A stretch of DNA of 64,000 nt from Trichostrongylus colubriformis (GCA_963978905.1 OZ022257.1:21411774-21475773), one strand, 5' to 3'. Shown: positions 46,701 through 61,700, counted from the first letter of the stretch. A program made the numbers and translations. The notes: generated from the sequence alone by a model not told the origin.

Positions 46701-49700
46701 CCGAAAACCGGAAGTTGGTGGGTGAACCATCAGTGGTTTGTTGTGAGTGGATAAATCGGGTACGATCCCGCTGCAGATTAGAAAAGGAGCAGTCCCTAAG
46801 AAGGTAATGAGTGACTACACAATGGATTCTACTTCTGATGCCCTGTGCAAGCCTGTAATCTTAGCTCCTAAGCATTTATAGTAGCGCAGATTCTCTGCTA
46901 GTACGGGACGTAATCTACTTTCCTCCTATACGGCCAGAGTGGTGGAGGTAACAATTATAATGTTTACAAATGTTTATAACCGGCTAAGATTGGCGATTCA
47001 ACTTTCAGAAGGGAGGGAGGAAGGAGTGAGCATAACTGGGAAAATGGGAAAGTCTTGGGTAACACTGCTAATAAAATTAGGCACCGTTGTTTATGTCAGG
47101 TGCGTACAGAAAATGATTGTTCCGAATTCCGTGCTATACACGTTGCGCCCCTATTGCGGCGTGACCGTAGGGTGCCATACACCAAGGTCTCGCTAACCAG
47201 GACAACGAAGCCAATCAAGCTATTGTAGTGTGCATGGTTTGCCCTGTCGCTCCTCACCTCGACCTGACCCTTTTTCCCCCTCCTTTTTTGTGGTCACTCT
47301 CCGAACACCTTCCTCATGTTAAGTCATAGTGTGAGTGTTTCTCGAACAATTTCTCTAATTTTTTTCCACGTGCTAGTCATTTGCCACCGCCTTGACTGAT
47401 GGACACAACAACCGACACTAATTCATTGCGCAAGGTGTGCATTTGACGAGTATCCGCTACCGTGCTATGGCATCTTGATCAGGGCCAAACATCAAAATGA
47501 GGAAATCATCGCGTCAGCACGTTTTCATTCCACAGGGGTCCCAAACGGCTCCCGGTTTTCTTTCCAGCAAAAACTGCTGACCAAGGAGACTGAGAGCAGA
47601 GAGATGTTGGTTGAAATGTTAATTGAACGTGCTAGGCTCCGATTCCTGATTCATTTTATCTCGCAGTGGGCAAGATGTCCTAACTGTGTTCGCGTACCGA
47701 AGTTTGAACACATAATCTTCCTGAGAGGTGAACGAACCCAGAATGATCACAACTTCACTGGAGCATAATCTTGAGCGTTCAAGGGACATCTCGCGACAAA
47801 CTGCGAGCCGCCTTAGCGTTCTGCGTGACGAAAAAAGAAATATTAATCAAGTCAATAACGAAGAAAAGCGAACCAAAACCTCGAGCGACTCATTGCTTTA
47901 TGCTGTAATGTTTAGTTTAATAACACTGCAGTTTCTCTCTTGTGAGATGTGGTCAGCTCTGGTGGGCCTGGCTATCTCGAGTTTGAGGGATGGACGTCGT
48001 GATGACCCACCGTAGAACCACAAATGCTTTCAAGCTGGGTATTACATAAGGATTTATATCTTCTCTATGCATTTGAAACCATCTCTTCTTTCTTCTGTGA
48101 CGAGAGCAGGAAAACTCATGGAAGTGAAAGAAGAGTCTCTTGTAGTGTGAGAGCGACAAAAACGATTGGAATGGTGGAATCCGAGAGGTGAGACCTCATC
48201 ATCTCCAGTATTTTCTTTGGCGGACGGTTCCCCTGTCGCTGATGTAATGTTCAGAGCCATGTGAATCAGTGATGCGCACCGGTCACTCGCAGTGCGGGAT
48301 ACACTGTTAGGGGGTGCAGCGCTGGATGATATGGACATTGTGGGTCCTTATTAGGCAACTTGAGCAGGGTGTTTCATCGCGAGTATTCTACACAGCACTC
48401 CTTGAGACCATGGTTCGATTTCGCAGCCAAATATTCTGCCCTCCTGTACATCCTTAAGGACACCGTAAGGGAGTAATTTTGGCTTACGGTAGAACAGACG
48501 TAGTGTGGACGAGTTCAAGTGACCGCCATTGCACAAACTCGCCAATTTGACGCCTTGGCATGGTGCCAAGAGAAGATGTTTCCATTATAAAGTTGTTCAT
48601 TCCTTTTACCTTCTCCTTTGTTCTTTCTTATATTGTTTCTAGATGTACTTACATGAATGTTAATGTAGTTGGGAATGGCCACTCCACTGCGCTGGGAGTC
48701 AGGTGCTACAACTAAAGTTGGCCCGCGGCCGTCTCCTACAGCGGACAACTCGGAACGCCAGTGCGATGATGCGAATGAGGCGCGAATACACACCGCAGCG
48801 ATGCACTTTTGAGTCCGGGTTTTTTCACCGATTATCGCTTTTAACCTTCTGCGTTCGTTACGAAATTCTCATTTCTTTGTATGTTTCTCATGTTTCGGAC
48901 CCCCTTCAGGTTCCTTTAAGATCGTATTTAAGGCTTATAGCAGTCTCGGAAGAAACGGAGTGAAAAGGTTTATAAATGATAAAGAAGGTGAACCTGAGTG
49001 GAATAAATGAAAAAAGTTGGGAAAAGACTTACAAGCAAAGACCTTTTTGGTGTGAAATTCTGCATATCAAATCTCCTTCGATTTGCCATCGCGCTGATGT
49101 TCGCCGCACTCTGGATACATGTGACAGGATGACAAGGTTCAAAATGTATAGGACATGTACATAAACTGCACTCTAAAAATGGGAAGCTGTTCATCCATTT
49201 ATGCTGCATTGTCTAATCAAGTTTAGGTAATACCTCCAAGGACTCTGCTTTTTATCAAGCAGTACTATGGTGAAGCCTTGACATTGAAAACCTCAAACAT
49301 ACCGCCCGAAAATCGGTCCATAATAGTGGAGAAATGGCTTTCGCTTGGCCGAAGCAATTTGCCGCTTCCAGAAATCATCGGTAATTATCATACTATGCAT
49401 TAATGATAGAGACCTTCCTTCACTCAAACTGATATGTATGCATCCCCACTAGGTGTATACTATAGAACGCTTAGTCTATTGTCCCTCCGTCCCTCATGAA
49501 ATTAGGTATTAGATGAAAAACGACCTGTGAAGATGGGTACAGGTGTGGCACGGGTAAGGCATGGGACAAGGAGTAAGGACTTCACATGAACCAAGTTCAG
49601 CTTCCGCACGGTGGGCGAGTCGTGTACTGGCATGTTCCGTTTTCAGACCGAAAGTTGTTATTTGAGTTCGAATGTGCCTCAAAAATGGGGAAGATGGATT

Positions 49701-52700
49701 GAGGTCCGGGATGAGTTTGTGAAAGTCATGAACGAGGCTAAGGCACAGTTGGCGAAGCAACTGTGGTGATGGATGGAGCTTTAACGTTACATGAAAACGA
49801 CCTGTGAAGATGGGGGGCAAGTGTGGTATGGGTGGAACATGGAACAAGAATTAAGGGGATGAGCTAAGGTATGCTGCGCCCATGATGGGCGAAGCGTGCA
49901 GTGGAATGTTCCGTTTTCAGACCGAAAATTGCTTATTGGGCTCCAATATGACTCAAACGTGAGGGGAAGGTAGGTTAGAACCAGGAATGAATTTGACAAA
50001 GTCTAGAAAGAGGCTTGGGCACAGTTGGCGGAGCGCACCATGATTGGGGGTCCGTACAACAAAAATTCATAAATCGGTTTCGACGAGCCTTGAGACCAGG
50101 AAAAAATCGGCAGTGCGTGGGGCGTGATGGGTACTTCGTAATTTTATAAAAAAAGACAATTCCGATGAACCCACTTACGCCTATGATGTTGCGCGCGCAG
50201 TAGTGTGCGCCAGCCCTGGTCAATGATGAACGACACATGCGGTTTCGCGACCTTGCAATTTGCAAAATCGCAGAATCGTACAATTGTTGGGTCGATACTT
50301 ACTCAGTGCTCATTCGAACTGAAGCGAATTGTGAAATGTTCGCAGGGAATAAATGACGTCTGTGAAGCATCCACGAAATCAAAAAGTGTAATGCTTCAGG
50401 TTTCGACAACGAGTCAGCGTTAGAACAATTCGCTCTTGAAAATCCAACTGTGGTGATAGCTGGTGAATGCTTTCTGTACTATGTTGATGATATTTTTATT
50501 TAGAAATTTGTAGGCATTGTCTTCGAGGATGTGTCGAGGGAAACAACTGCTCTCAGTCGTGTGGTGAAATATAAAATTCGCCAGATACCTGCATTCACGC
50601 CGACTACTATGGGAGCTCGTGATGTTTTCGCTTCTTTCAACGGTCCCAGAGACTGGGATGACTCGTACTACTCTTATGGATTCTTATGGATACAGGTGCA
50701 TAGAATTTGTTTTGTGACATGATGTTTTCATTCAAATTTTTGTCTGTCGACTCCTTGTTTTTTTCAATCTTGACCTTTGCTGACAGCATTTTCGCCCTGA
50801 TCACGGAAGGATTTCATCCATTCACGGAGTTTCGAATAGTGCTCCGAATTTATCGATAGTCTAGAAAAGGCTGATTTACCAGCATTGCCGACCGGCGCAG
50901 CGGTAATACTATGTCATACCGCACGCGGTGACTGGTAGGTTTGCTCACCCTGGTGCAGAAGATTTTATGTGAATGTCCTTTCTCCAATTTTTGACAATAC
51001 TCCGAATCGGAATTAACGCTCGGTTGCAAGCACCACTTAAACACTTCCATTTCATTCAAGAGCATGGTATCATGCATGATTTCCACTTGCATTTCTTATC
51101 GTGGAAATCGTTTTCTTCGAAATGAAGTCAAAAATGAACGGTTCTCACAATCGTGTGGTAATTTGAACGAACGTTTAAACTTGAGAAAAAATTTTACTTG
51201 GGCTAAAGGTCAAATTGCGAAAAGCAAGCTTCACTGCGTGCCAAAGTCACCATTCAGCGCCTGCAACATGCGGTTTCGCGACAGTCGTTCCTAGCTGAAA
51301 TCAAATATTTGATTGTCAACACTTGTTTTCCACTAATTCCGGCTACTTTTAGCTCGCATGGAGGAAAGGTTTTGCAATTTTAGCCTTCACCGTTTCACCA
51401 AATGAGCTGTCACCTGTTACCGCACACATACAGTAGCGCTCAAAAGTCTTCGGCCAAAACTCTTTTGTCATAACTTTTTTTCTACTTGACCAAATTTGAC
51501 AAAATTTTAATATGTGATGCCTGAACCTACTGCGAACATTTTCTTCTACTTGAGTGCCGCTTGACACTTTTCATGGTTTTTTACAAGAATTTACTATAAG
51601 ACCACGCAAAAAAAGTAGAAGGCTTGGTCAAGGGGAACGGTTTTCTTTACAAAAACAAAACGAGCAGGCCTCAGAGAACATTAATATATTGTAGAAAGAC
51701 CACGACTTTTGATGACAGCGGCACAGCGGGACGGCATAGGGATCGCACACCAAAAACAAAAATTTTTATATAACCGCGTAACCTATACCGTTGAGCCTCA
51801 ATATAGCATATTAAGTATGCAATGTATCCAAGTACAACATACTAAAATTTCTCTTAGATCGGTGCAGTTGCAAAAAAGTTACAAGTGAAAAACCCAAAGT
51901 GAAAGACCATTTCGCCGAAGACTTTTGAGCGCTACTGTAACACTGTAAAATTATGCCATGTGGCTAATAGTAGCCAACCGATGAGGGCTCTTGAAGTACC
52001 AGTTTGGCTAGAGCACAATACATACTGTACGTTATATCACATGAAAAGCTATTGTTCACGTTCAACATAAAAAGGTGTCATTCCCCTTTTACGAAACGCC
52101 TGGCGAACACTACTGCTCATAGTACGCGAAGGGCGTAAGTAGGTTGATCGGAATCGTCGCTTTCTGTGAGCTCTATCCGCTGCGAAATAAAACATCAATG
52201 CTCAGCAGTATCAGCATGTGGATCCATGCAAGTTTCATCTTTATAGGGTGACCCACTGGGGAGCGCACTTCATCACTCATTCGCGGCACCTCATACAAAA
52301 ACGATGATTTCGATCATAACAACGATCGAAATTATCGTTTTTGTAGAGGTGCCGGGAATGGGTTATGAAGTCCATTACCTGTCCCCGCTCCTCTACGGAA
52401 GAACTACACTAAAATCGATAACATTGTTCGATATCCATCTACACCCACAATAGAGCTTGCTCTGCGCAGCTGTGTGTTCACCTTTTGCTGCAATCCATAG
52501 TTCATCTCTCCCCCTTATATAATTTGTAGAAGTTCTACAGTCTCAACACTATATCACAACATGTCTTGCCTTTTCCCATTTCACCTTCGTCCCCTTCGGC
52601 CCGGGCCCATTCGTGTTGTTACCATTTATCTCTCAACTTTATTTCCATTTTACCGCACCCAGGCTTTCTTTCGAAGTTCCGCTTGAGCTCTGCCCGCCAA

Positions 52701-55700
52701 TGCGAAAGCTCCGCCCACCGTTCATATTCATCCCTCTTTCGTAGCGCTAGCCATTAGTGACCACTCTCACTACTTTTCCTCTTTCCCGGAATGCAGTTTT
52801 TACAGTGATCACCAGCCGATCAATTACTCGCTTCCCCCACTATGCATAAGTTTCCACTCACCTCAAGTGTGTCCGATATGTTTTTTCCTGGCCTCTATTC
52901 TGCTTTCGAATCAAGTTAATGATATTCTTTGTAGGCACATCCCAGTCAAGGTGCGCTCCCCTTTCTGCACGAACAACTTTCATTACCTCTAGGAACACAT
53001 GGCCTATCTTAACTCATCTTTTCCCTACGCTCGGCTCTCCCACCCTGGGCGAAGCGTACCTTAGTTCATTTTTGCTCCTTACTTTTTGTCCCATGCCCTA
53101 CCCGTCACAAACTTGTCCACATCTCCACAGGTTGTTTTTCATGTAATGTTCCAGGTTGTTTTTCATGTAATGTTCGATTTGGTGACAGACGGAGGATGGA
53201 GGGATTGGCGATAGGCAGACGAAGCGTTTCATAATATAGGATTTTAAGTCGGTCAAGTTCCACATAGCGAGTGATGTTCTCCTCCACTTCCTTATTTTGC
53301 TATGCTCTATGCAAAGGGTGTACATGTAATTTAATATCGATCCATTATTACGTTACATGATTCGAAGTGATGTGGAGAGTGACCAAAGCGCAAACCCTTA
53401 CCAGCAAAGATAGGAGACGAGAAGAGCAAAGCTTGTTTCCATTAAGTGATACTGAAAACACCCAGTTTGACCGGACGATGGAAGAATAATTGAAATTTGA
53501 GGATATAATTGAACGCTCAATAATATCCGTGATGACGGGTATGTCTGTTGTGGAGCCGGGAGCTGGTATGCAAGAAATGGACTATGCCTGTTTCAAATAT
53601 GATAGGTGAGTCACTTCTCTGTTTTGTTTTTGCAAGATATATATACCACCAGGTGAGCTTCGCGATCTACATCGCGTTACGGCGTACCGGTGCGAAGCGG
53701 ACTGTGGGCGCAATGATGTAAACAGAAATGGCACAGCAATGTGGTTTGGCGGAAATCTATAGATTTACATTTTTGCTGTGGGGTAGTCCATTTACAGCCT
53801 TCACTACAGGCCCAACATAGCAATAGGTATCCGTATATATGCAATGTGCTCTATGGAATGTAAGCTTTCGCAACTGTGTTCATACTGGTGTGGTTCATCG
53901 CAATACACGGCCTTCCGTACGTAAACCGACAGTCACTTCTCATTCCTGATTATGTACTAAAATTGGAACAATACGGTTACGACCCATGGCACATGATTCC
54001 GCAGTTTCTCAACTTCTGTGCAGTTTCTAAGCTGCTCCTAAGGCAACATACAAACGCTTGTAGTAAGCACCACCTACATGGAGCGCCCCCCCCCCCCTTT
54101 AGGCGGGTATTCTTCATCTGCTATATACCCCCTTAACTCATTTTGGCCCACATTATCCCGACTCCTGGTCGCTCTGGCACGAATTATAGAATTTTGCATC
54201 TTAACACCGAACATTTTAGCGCGGGCCACGTCCACAGTGAGCGGAGTCTGACATGGTCTATGTGCTACCTGTGCATCTTTCAGCAAGACCCACCCAACCC
54301 TAACTTGGCCTGACTTCTCGCGCTTGATTTCCAGGCAAACTCAGTTCCAGGTGGACAGACAGACACACCAAACTCCTGGCTTATAGAGCCCGGCTTTGCC
54401 GGGCTCCCTTGAAATTTCATTTTTTTATGATTGCGTTTTACACACTCTTAACATAGGTCAGTGGTTATTACTGATATGGACGCTTACAATGAGCGCTCGG
54501 TGATAAAGATTTTAAGGTGATATGTGGCAACTGGTCGGCGCACACTGAGCAGGATGGGATAAGCGCATACCTTCCCCAAAGACATCACTCTATTTAATTG
54601 ATAGGTAGCGAAGGAGAACACATCATGGCCATACGTCTGATCAAAAAACACCTAGTAACATCTTGGTATTATTGTGGGCATTATTTCATCAAAAATGAAT
54701 TCAACATAAATTGTCCCATTCTCCTAGCAACCTCAAAATACAACTCCTCGCTGATCTTTGACGGCCGCAGAGATAGTAGCTTTCTGCATTAGACGGGAGA
54801 AGGAAGGGGAAGATTGTTTAAGGCAAAGAATTGGGATATGCATGAAGTTTGAGTTATGCTAGCTTTTCCGAAACGCACATGGTCCACAGCCAGCATGAAT
54901 CCGTGAAGGAATTAGATCAGATCCGAACATCAAGCTTCATGTGCCGATCGACATGTAAGCAAATCCATATACAGTAGCGGCCAAAAGTTTGGAAACTTTT
55001 GAATTTTCAACCTAATTCGATTAAGAAACAACCGAGTTGTCTCAAATTCACATGGTATGTATAGAATTGAGTAGGAAACACATGCGTGACATCGCTTGCC
55101 GATAATCGATTAACTGATCTGCACTATGTGATTTACTTATAATATGGCGCGTCAAAAGTATGGAAACTCTCTTGAAACGATATCATCCCGCTGCTGATTT
55201 GTGAAGGTTTGCTATTTTTTTCATAGTTTTAGGTTAAGTTATGGCACAGTATGTCATTTTCAGATGGGATCTCTTAAAGAAGTAGCATTAGCTGTGCAGG
55301 AGGCGATTGTTCGGGCCATCAAATCTGGAACCCCAAGAACCTTCTTGCAGAGCAGTATCACCTCGCTAAAAGCACGATCACCAAAATTTTCAAGCGCTAC
55401 CAAAGGCAAGGAGGTGTAGTGAAGACTCATCGCTCAGGAAGACCTCGTAAAACAACACCAAGGGACGACACATTCATCGTAGGGGCTTCGCGTGTTGACC
55501 CGCGCGCTTCGTCGACGGACATTCTCAAGCAAGTGACAAATTTTTTTGGGCCTTTCTGTCAGCCAAAGTACTGTTCAGCGTCGTCTGAGAGCTGGCGGAT
55601 TATTTGGAAGACGTCCCAGCAGGAAGCCACTAGTGAGCTCAAGGAATAGGAAGGCGCGACTGAGTTTCGCACGTCAGCACCATGCCTGGACCAGAGAAGA

Positions 55701-58700
55701 GTGGGGAAAAGTGTTGTTCAGCTACGAATCGAAGTTCTGCCTTTTTGGCAGCGATGATTTGAAGTACGTGAGGCGTCCTGTGAACAAGAGAAATCATCCA
55801 AAGTACTAGGTACCAACAGTGAAACATGGCGGAGGTAATGTGATGGTATGGGGATGTTTTGGTCTATGTGGCGTTGGCCCACTTTTCCGTATCCAAGGGT
55901 ATATGGACTCGTCCGCGTACAAGGGTATCCTTGAGAGTACCATGCTTCCTTTTGCTCGTCAAAGAATGTCTAGGGAATGGATTTCTCAGCATGACAATGA
56001 TCCGAGGCATGGCTCCCGCCTCGCGACCGTCTTCATGAGATCGAATAAAATTACTGTCATGAAGTGGCCAATCCAAAGTCCGAACCTCAATCCGATTAAG
56101 CACCTTTGGGAGGAACTTCAGCGTCGTACAAGACACATTCCAATGAAGAATTGCGATGAAAAGTACGATATTTTGTTGAAAGAAGGGGCTTCGATTCCTC
56201 AGTCTAAAACTGATGCTCTGATCGAGTCGATGCCCAGAAGGTGTAAGGCTGTCATTGATTCACGCGGTTATCCGACGGAGTACTAGTTTTTGTCTCGTAT
56301 TCGACGTTATTAGGTTCGATTTTCTTTGCTACTGAGAAGTTTCCAAACTTTTGACGCGCCCTTTTTGAAATAAACAGCATTTCCTCACTCAAAATTTCCA
56401 CTCTCAAAAAAACGACGTTCCACATCGTGTTCTCTACTTGATTTTAGGCCTATTCTGTGAATTTGAGACAACTCGGTTGTTTCTTAATCGAGGGAGGTTG
56501 AAAATCCAAAAGTTTCCAAACTTTTGACCGCTACTGTAGATTTGGCAGAGCCAGTACCGCAACCTCGAAGAGCGGTTACTGGAGTAGATTAATAACTACT
56601 GACGCCCTGTATGTAAAGAGTGAGTAACATCCATAGAAAAATGAAATCCGAAAGAGCTGGCGAAGCCGGCCCCTAAGAAGAAGAAGTGACCTACAACGGC
56701 TTGGCGATCCGACTGGTATTCATACGATAGTGTTAACTGGAGCTGCTCAGCAATGTGATCTAGCAAGGAGTATAACATTGTTGGATTCACACTTAACCGC
56801 ACTTCCACTGGTACACCCATTAGTCACAGAAATCAGAGAATGTACCCCTTTGTGGGGTCCACCATCTGCTCCGGCCCTCCAAGTACTTCATGATAGCTGT
56901 CTGAGCCGCTCATGGCCTGTGAAAAAGTTTGCAGTCGTTTTGATTCACACAGCTACCCATTTAAGATCGGTTCAGTTCGAACAGCAGTGCTCCTCTCATA
57001 ACCCAATATATTGCATGCCATCCCAGTGTAAGGACATTTACTGCAAAGTCAGCGCACCGCAGAATGACGGTAAGGGTACGAAGTAGGTGCTTATACACAG
57101 TAGCGCTCAAAAGTCTTGCCAAAACCTTTTGTCATAACTGTCCCAACTTTTCTACTTGACCAAATTTGACAAAATTTTAATATGTGATGCCTAAACCTAT
57201 TGCCAACGTTTCCTTCTACCTGAGTGCCGCTTGACACTTTTCATGGTTTTTTACAAGAATTTACTACAAACCACCCAAAAAAAGTAAAAGGCTTTTTAAG
57301 ATCGGTTCAGTTCAAACAGCAGTGCTCCTCTCATAACCCAATATATTGCATGCCATCCCAGTGTAATGACATTTACTGCAAATTCAGCGCACTGCAGAAT
57401 GACGGTAAGGGTACGAAGTAGGTGCTTATATACAGTAGCGCTCAAAAGTCTTCGGCCAAAACTCTTTTGTCATAACTGTCATAACTTTTCTAGTTGACCA
57501 AATTTGACAAAATTTTAATATGTGATGCCTAAACCTATTGCCAACATTTCCTTCTACTTGAGTGTCGCTTGACACTTTTCATGGTTTTTTACAAGAATTT
57601 ACTACAAACCACCCAAAAAAAGTAAAAGGCTTTTTAAGATCGGTTCAGTTCAAACAGCAGTGCTCCTCTCATAACCCAATATATTGCATGCCATCCCAGT
57701 GTAATGACATTTACTGCAAATTCAGCGCACTGCAGAATGACGGTAAGGGTACGAAGTAGGTGCTTATATACAGTAGCGCTCAAAAGTCTTCGGCCAAAAC
57801 TCTTTTGTCATAACTGTCATAACTTTTCTACTTGACCAAATTTGACAAAATTTTAATATGTGATGCCTAAACCTATTGCCAACATTTCCTTCTACTTGAG
57901 TGTCGCTTGACACTTTTCATGGTTTTTTACAAGAATTTACTACAAGACCAACCAAAAAAGTAAAAGGCTTTGTCGAGGGAAACGGCTTTTTTTACAAAAA
58001 CAAAACGAGCAAGCCTCAGAGAACATTAATATATTATAGAAAGACCAGGACTTTTGATGACAGCGGCACAGCGGAACGGCATAGCGATGGCGCTCCAAAA
58101 ACAAAAAAATTCATATAGCCGCGTAACATATACCGTTGAGCGCCAAAATAATATATCAAGTATGCAGTGTATCCAAGTATAACTAATAAAATTTCTCTTA
58201 GATCTGTGCAGTTGCAAAAAAGTTACAAGTGAAAAACCCCAAGTGAAAGACAATTTCGCTGAAGACTATTGAGCACTACTGTAAGTAAGAGATGCTATCA
58301 CTACGATAACGTGGCCTTATAATGATACCCCAACACCCATCGGTTTCTCCTGACTTAGAGCGGTTGTTTTGCTCTATCATTCCCTAATCACAATCACTCG
58401 CTTGCGGACAGGTAGACATACAGACCGACATACAAAGTAAATGATTTATTTAATAGAGGGTTATGTAGATCGTATCCTGATCACGAAGTGTAGAACGCAG
58501 CAAAAGACGCGCACCATCATTTGGACGCTAAATAATCTAGCGGTCGATACATCGGCAACTGATACCAGAACATAATCAAAGTATGTTCATCCAATGGCAC
58601 TGTTCATCAGACGCTTTCATTGTAGCGGTCGTGTAGTAGTAGTCAGCGATGTACTGGATTTTACCCAATCCACTTCCTAACGGCTCTTACAGCGCTGAGC

Positions 58701-61700
58701 AGTCGTTATCAGATTCGATCCGTCACCATTAAGGTCCCCGACCTTAATTCCCTCCTACCACAACTATGAGTTTGGACAGTCCACTTTCTGTTGAGAGAGG
58801 AAACGAATTTCTCGACATTGGTCTTTTTACGTTCCTTATCGAATCTTATCAGTCGTTATCAAGCTATCACTCACGATCAATGTCCCCGTCCCACTTTGCA
58901 AAACACCTATGAGTATGAACGCTACAGGATCAAGGCGAAAAGCATTTGACGGCTCTAGCGTTTTGACTCTCCTTATCGAATCTAATCAACCGCTATCACC
59001 ATTAATGTCGCCGTTCCACCTTGCACAATACCTAGGAGGCCAACGCGAAAGGCGAAGCGACTCTGGTGACATTCGCATTCGGACGCACCTTATCAGCCCT
59101 TATCAGCTGCTATTACTTTCGGTCCACCACCGCTGGGGTCCCTATACCACCTCTTACATCACTTGTAAAATTCAGGGTCCCACCTTCGCTGCGACGCGAG
59201 ATATGAATTTCGTGACGAACGGGCAGGCACCCACACAGGCAAACGGATTATATTAGGTTGGTGAAAAAGTCCTTGGACACCAATTTTAAAAAAAGTTAAA
59301 ATTCGAAAAAAGGATCCGTGGGCCGATCGACGTTATAGATCAATAGCCACACGATCGTAGATAACACTGAACTAATTTCAAAGGGTTATTTCGACTTGGA
59401 TGCCCCACGAACTGAGCGATTTAGACCGGTCGTCGAGGTTGAGCATCGCTCAGTCTCTCCTCATTCGATTCCGGATCAAGGACTCTCTGGGAAGGCTTGT
59501 TACAGGGATGAATCCTGGGTCTTCTACGCCAATCATAGCGGGAAGGCTCAGTGGCTTCTCCAAGGAGCAGCGGCTCCGACTCAATCGAAGCAGACACCCA
59601 CCAAAAAAGGTGATACTGTGCTGTTGGTGGGTTTCACAAGGAACGCTCTACCACGAATTTCTCGAGAGTGATACCACAGTAAGCGCAAGCATTTACTCTA
59701 ATCAGCTGCAGAAGTTGAGCGAGGTAATGCAACAAAAGCTGCGAGGACGGAACAAAGTTTACTTTCTTCATGACGGCGCACGCCCTCATGCTGCAAGAAT
59801 GTCTCGGGAGAAGTTGTAGAAGCTTGGATGGGAAGTATTGCCTCACCCTCCACATTCGCCCGACCTTGCCCCTTCCGATTATCACCCATTTAGGGCCCTC
59901 AAACAAAATCTCAGAGATAAGGAATTTAATGATCAAGCTCAACTTGAATCGGAGATGACCCGCTTCTTCGACTCACAACCAGCTCCCTTCTGGAGGAAAG
60001 GTATTCGTGATCTGCCCAAAAAATGGCAAAGTGTTATCGATGCAGAAGGTGATTACTTTGTGATTTCAAACAATGTCGAAATAAAGTTTTTAAAAATTGA
60101 AAGAAAAGTTCTCATTGTCCCAGGACTTTCTCACCAACCTAATATATAGTAGGAACATCGTTGAATACACACTTATCCGCAGAACTACTGGTGTCACCCG
60201 TTAGTCATAGAGATCAGAGAGTGTACACCCTTGTGAGGTCCATCATCTGCTTCCGGCCTCTACGCTTTATATGATAGCTAACTAAGCCGACAATGACGTG
60301 CTGAGAATCTTGAAACAGTTTTCATTTCCTAATTACCCACCCTCTGATCGGTCTTATCAAAATGGTACCGTTCCCCCTCCTATGAACGTACCTGCATGCC
60401 ATTCCACTGTGCCGACACCTACTGCGACGTCAGCGTATCGCAGAATGACGGCGAGGGTTCAAATTAGGTGTTTATATAAGTAGGAGGTGCTATCATAATG
60501 ATAACATAGCCTTGAAATGATACTCCAACACCCATTGTTTCTCCCTACCCAAAGCGGTTGCTTTGCTCTGTCATTCCCTTATCACAATCATTCATTTGCG
60601 GACGGACAGACATACTTACATACCGACGTACCGACCGACATACCGACAAATAGGCGCACAAAGTTACTGGTTTATATATAGAAGGAACTCCACTTTGAAC
60701 TAGACACTTTTCAAACCAATATTGACGTTTTTCAAATTACCAGGGACGATTTTTAAACCACATTAAATTTTTTTCAAACCACCCAGAACATTTTTCGAAT
60801 CAAAATGGATGTTTTTCAATTGGAGTTGGACAACTTCCTATGAGCATTTCTGAATGTTCTGATGAAAAGCGTATAATACAAAACACATGTGTCAAATGGC
60901 AGTACCCGTCGATAAATAGCCGCTTTTCGAAAGAATTGCCGCGTCAAGCGCGCGAAATACTAACATGGCGGCTTGACTATCGTAATCCCTTCAGTTGTGA
61001 CGAAACTGCGTACTGTCCAGTCTTCTTCACGAGCATCCATGAGCAGAAGAAGAGCTCAATTTCTGGTGAGCGGCGACGTTACAGGCGGACGACCTTGGCG
61101 CAAAAGGAAATCCTTGTCAAGCTTATGAAGCCGCTCATGTCGCTGGTTTTAACGAGAGTACGGCAAGGAATCATCAGAGCGTACAGGAAGGAAGGTGCCA
61201 TTGTCCAGCGTAGTTGTGGAGGAAACTGAAGATCCAAGCTGGCCGGAAGTGCTGCAGCGCATTGAGAGATCGTGGAGCAACATCCAGAAGATAATAACTT
61301 GCGGTCGTTTCTTCTATTTTCAACGCCCTAAGAAAGTTGAAGATTAAACTGAATAAATGTCACTATGAATTGGACCGAGTCAACATGGTGAACATGTCGG
61401 CTGCTGCGGTAGGGCAACCCTTCAGTAACTAAACGTGTTTTGATAATCTGTTTACTTTTTTGTGAAAAATTGTATTTGTTTTCGTCATATTGCATTAAGA
61501 TTACATTATGAAGTTCAAGAAGAAATTCAAATAAACAAAAAAAAAATCAAAAAAACAACAAAAGAAAAAACGTCCGTGTAGATGTGAAAGACGTCTTTTT
61601 TTTATTTGAAAAACGTCCAATTTGATTTCAACAATGTCCCAGGTGGTTCGAAAAACGACTGATTCGATTTCAACAATGTCCCAGGTGTTTTCAAAAGTGT

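Larger units (their letters stand above)
47728..50399. other. Intron 11; unassigned frames and tandem repeat
   Basis: A 95-codon plus frame (47728-48015) and a 94-codon minus frame (48054-48338) show no family. The tandem repeat at 49440-50030 and a Helitron 3' scrap at 50186-50216 are described separately. Confidence 0.35.
56650..58460 (-). mobile_element. Helitron-like element carrying an amplified Tc1 MITE
   Basis: Parts 56760-57097 and 58282-58460 are together the same sequence as 60159-60689 (AGTGTACACCC / AGAATGTACCCC, CATGCCATCCC, AGAATGACGG, CCAACACCCAT, CTTGCGGACAG). The right end, reversed, is a Helitron-type TATATAA-poor start with GTCTGT blocks. The Tc1 MITE interrupts it at TATA. 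Left boundary uncertain. Confidence 0.5.

Noticed and set aside
48054..48338. 94-codon minus-strand frame rich in serine (possible nested gene)
   Set aside because: No domain, no clear splice partners, overlaps a plus-strand frame of equal length.
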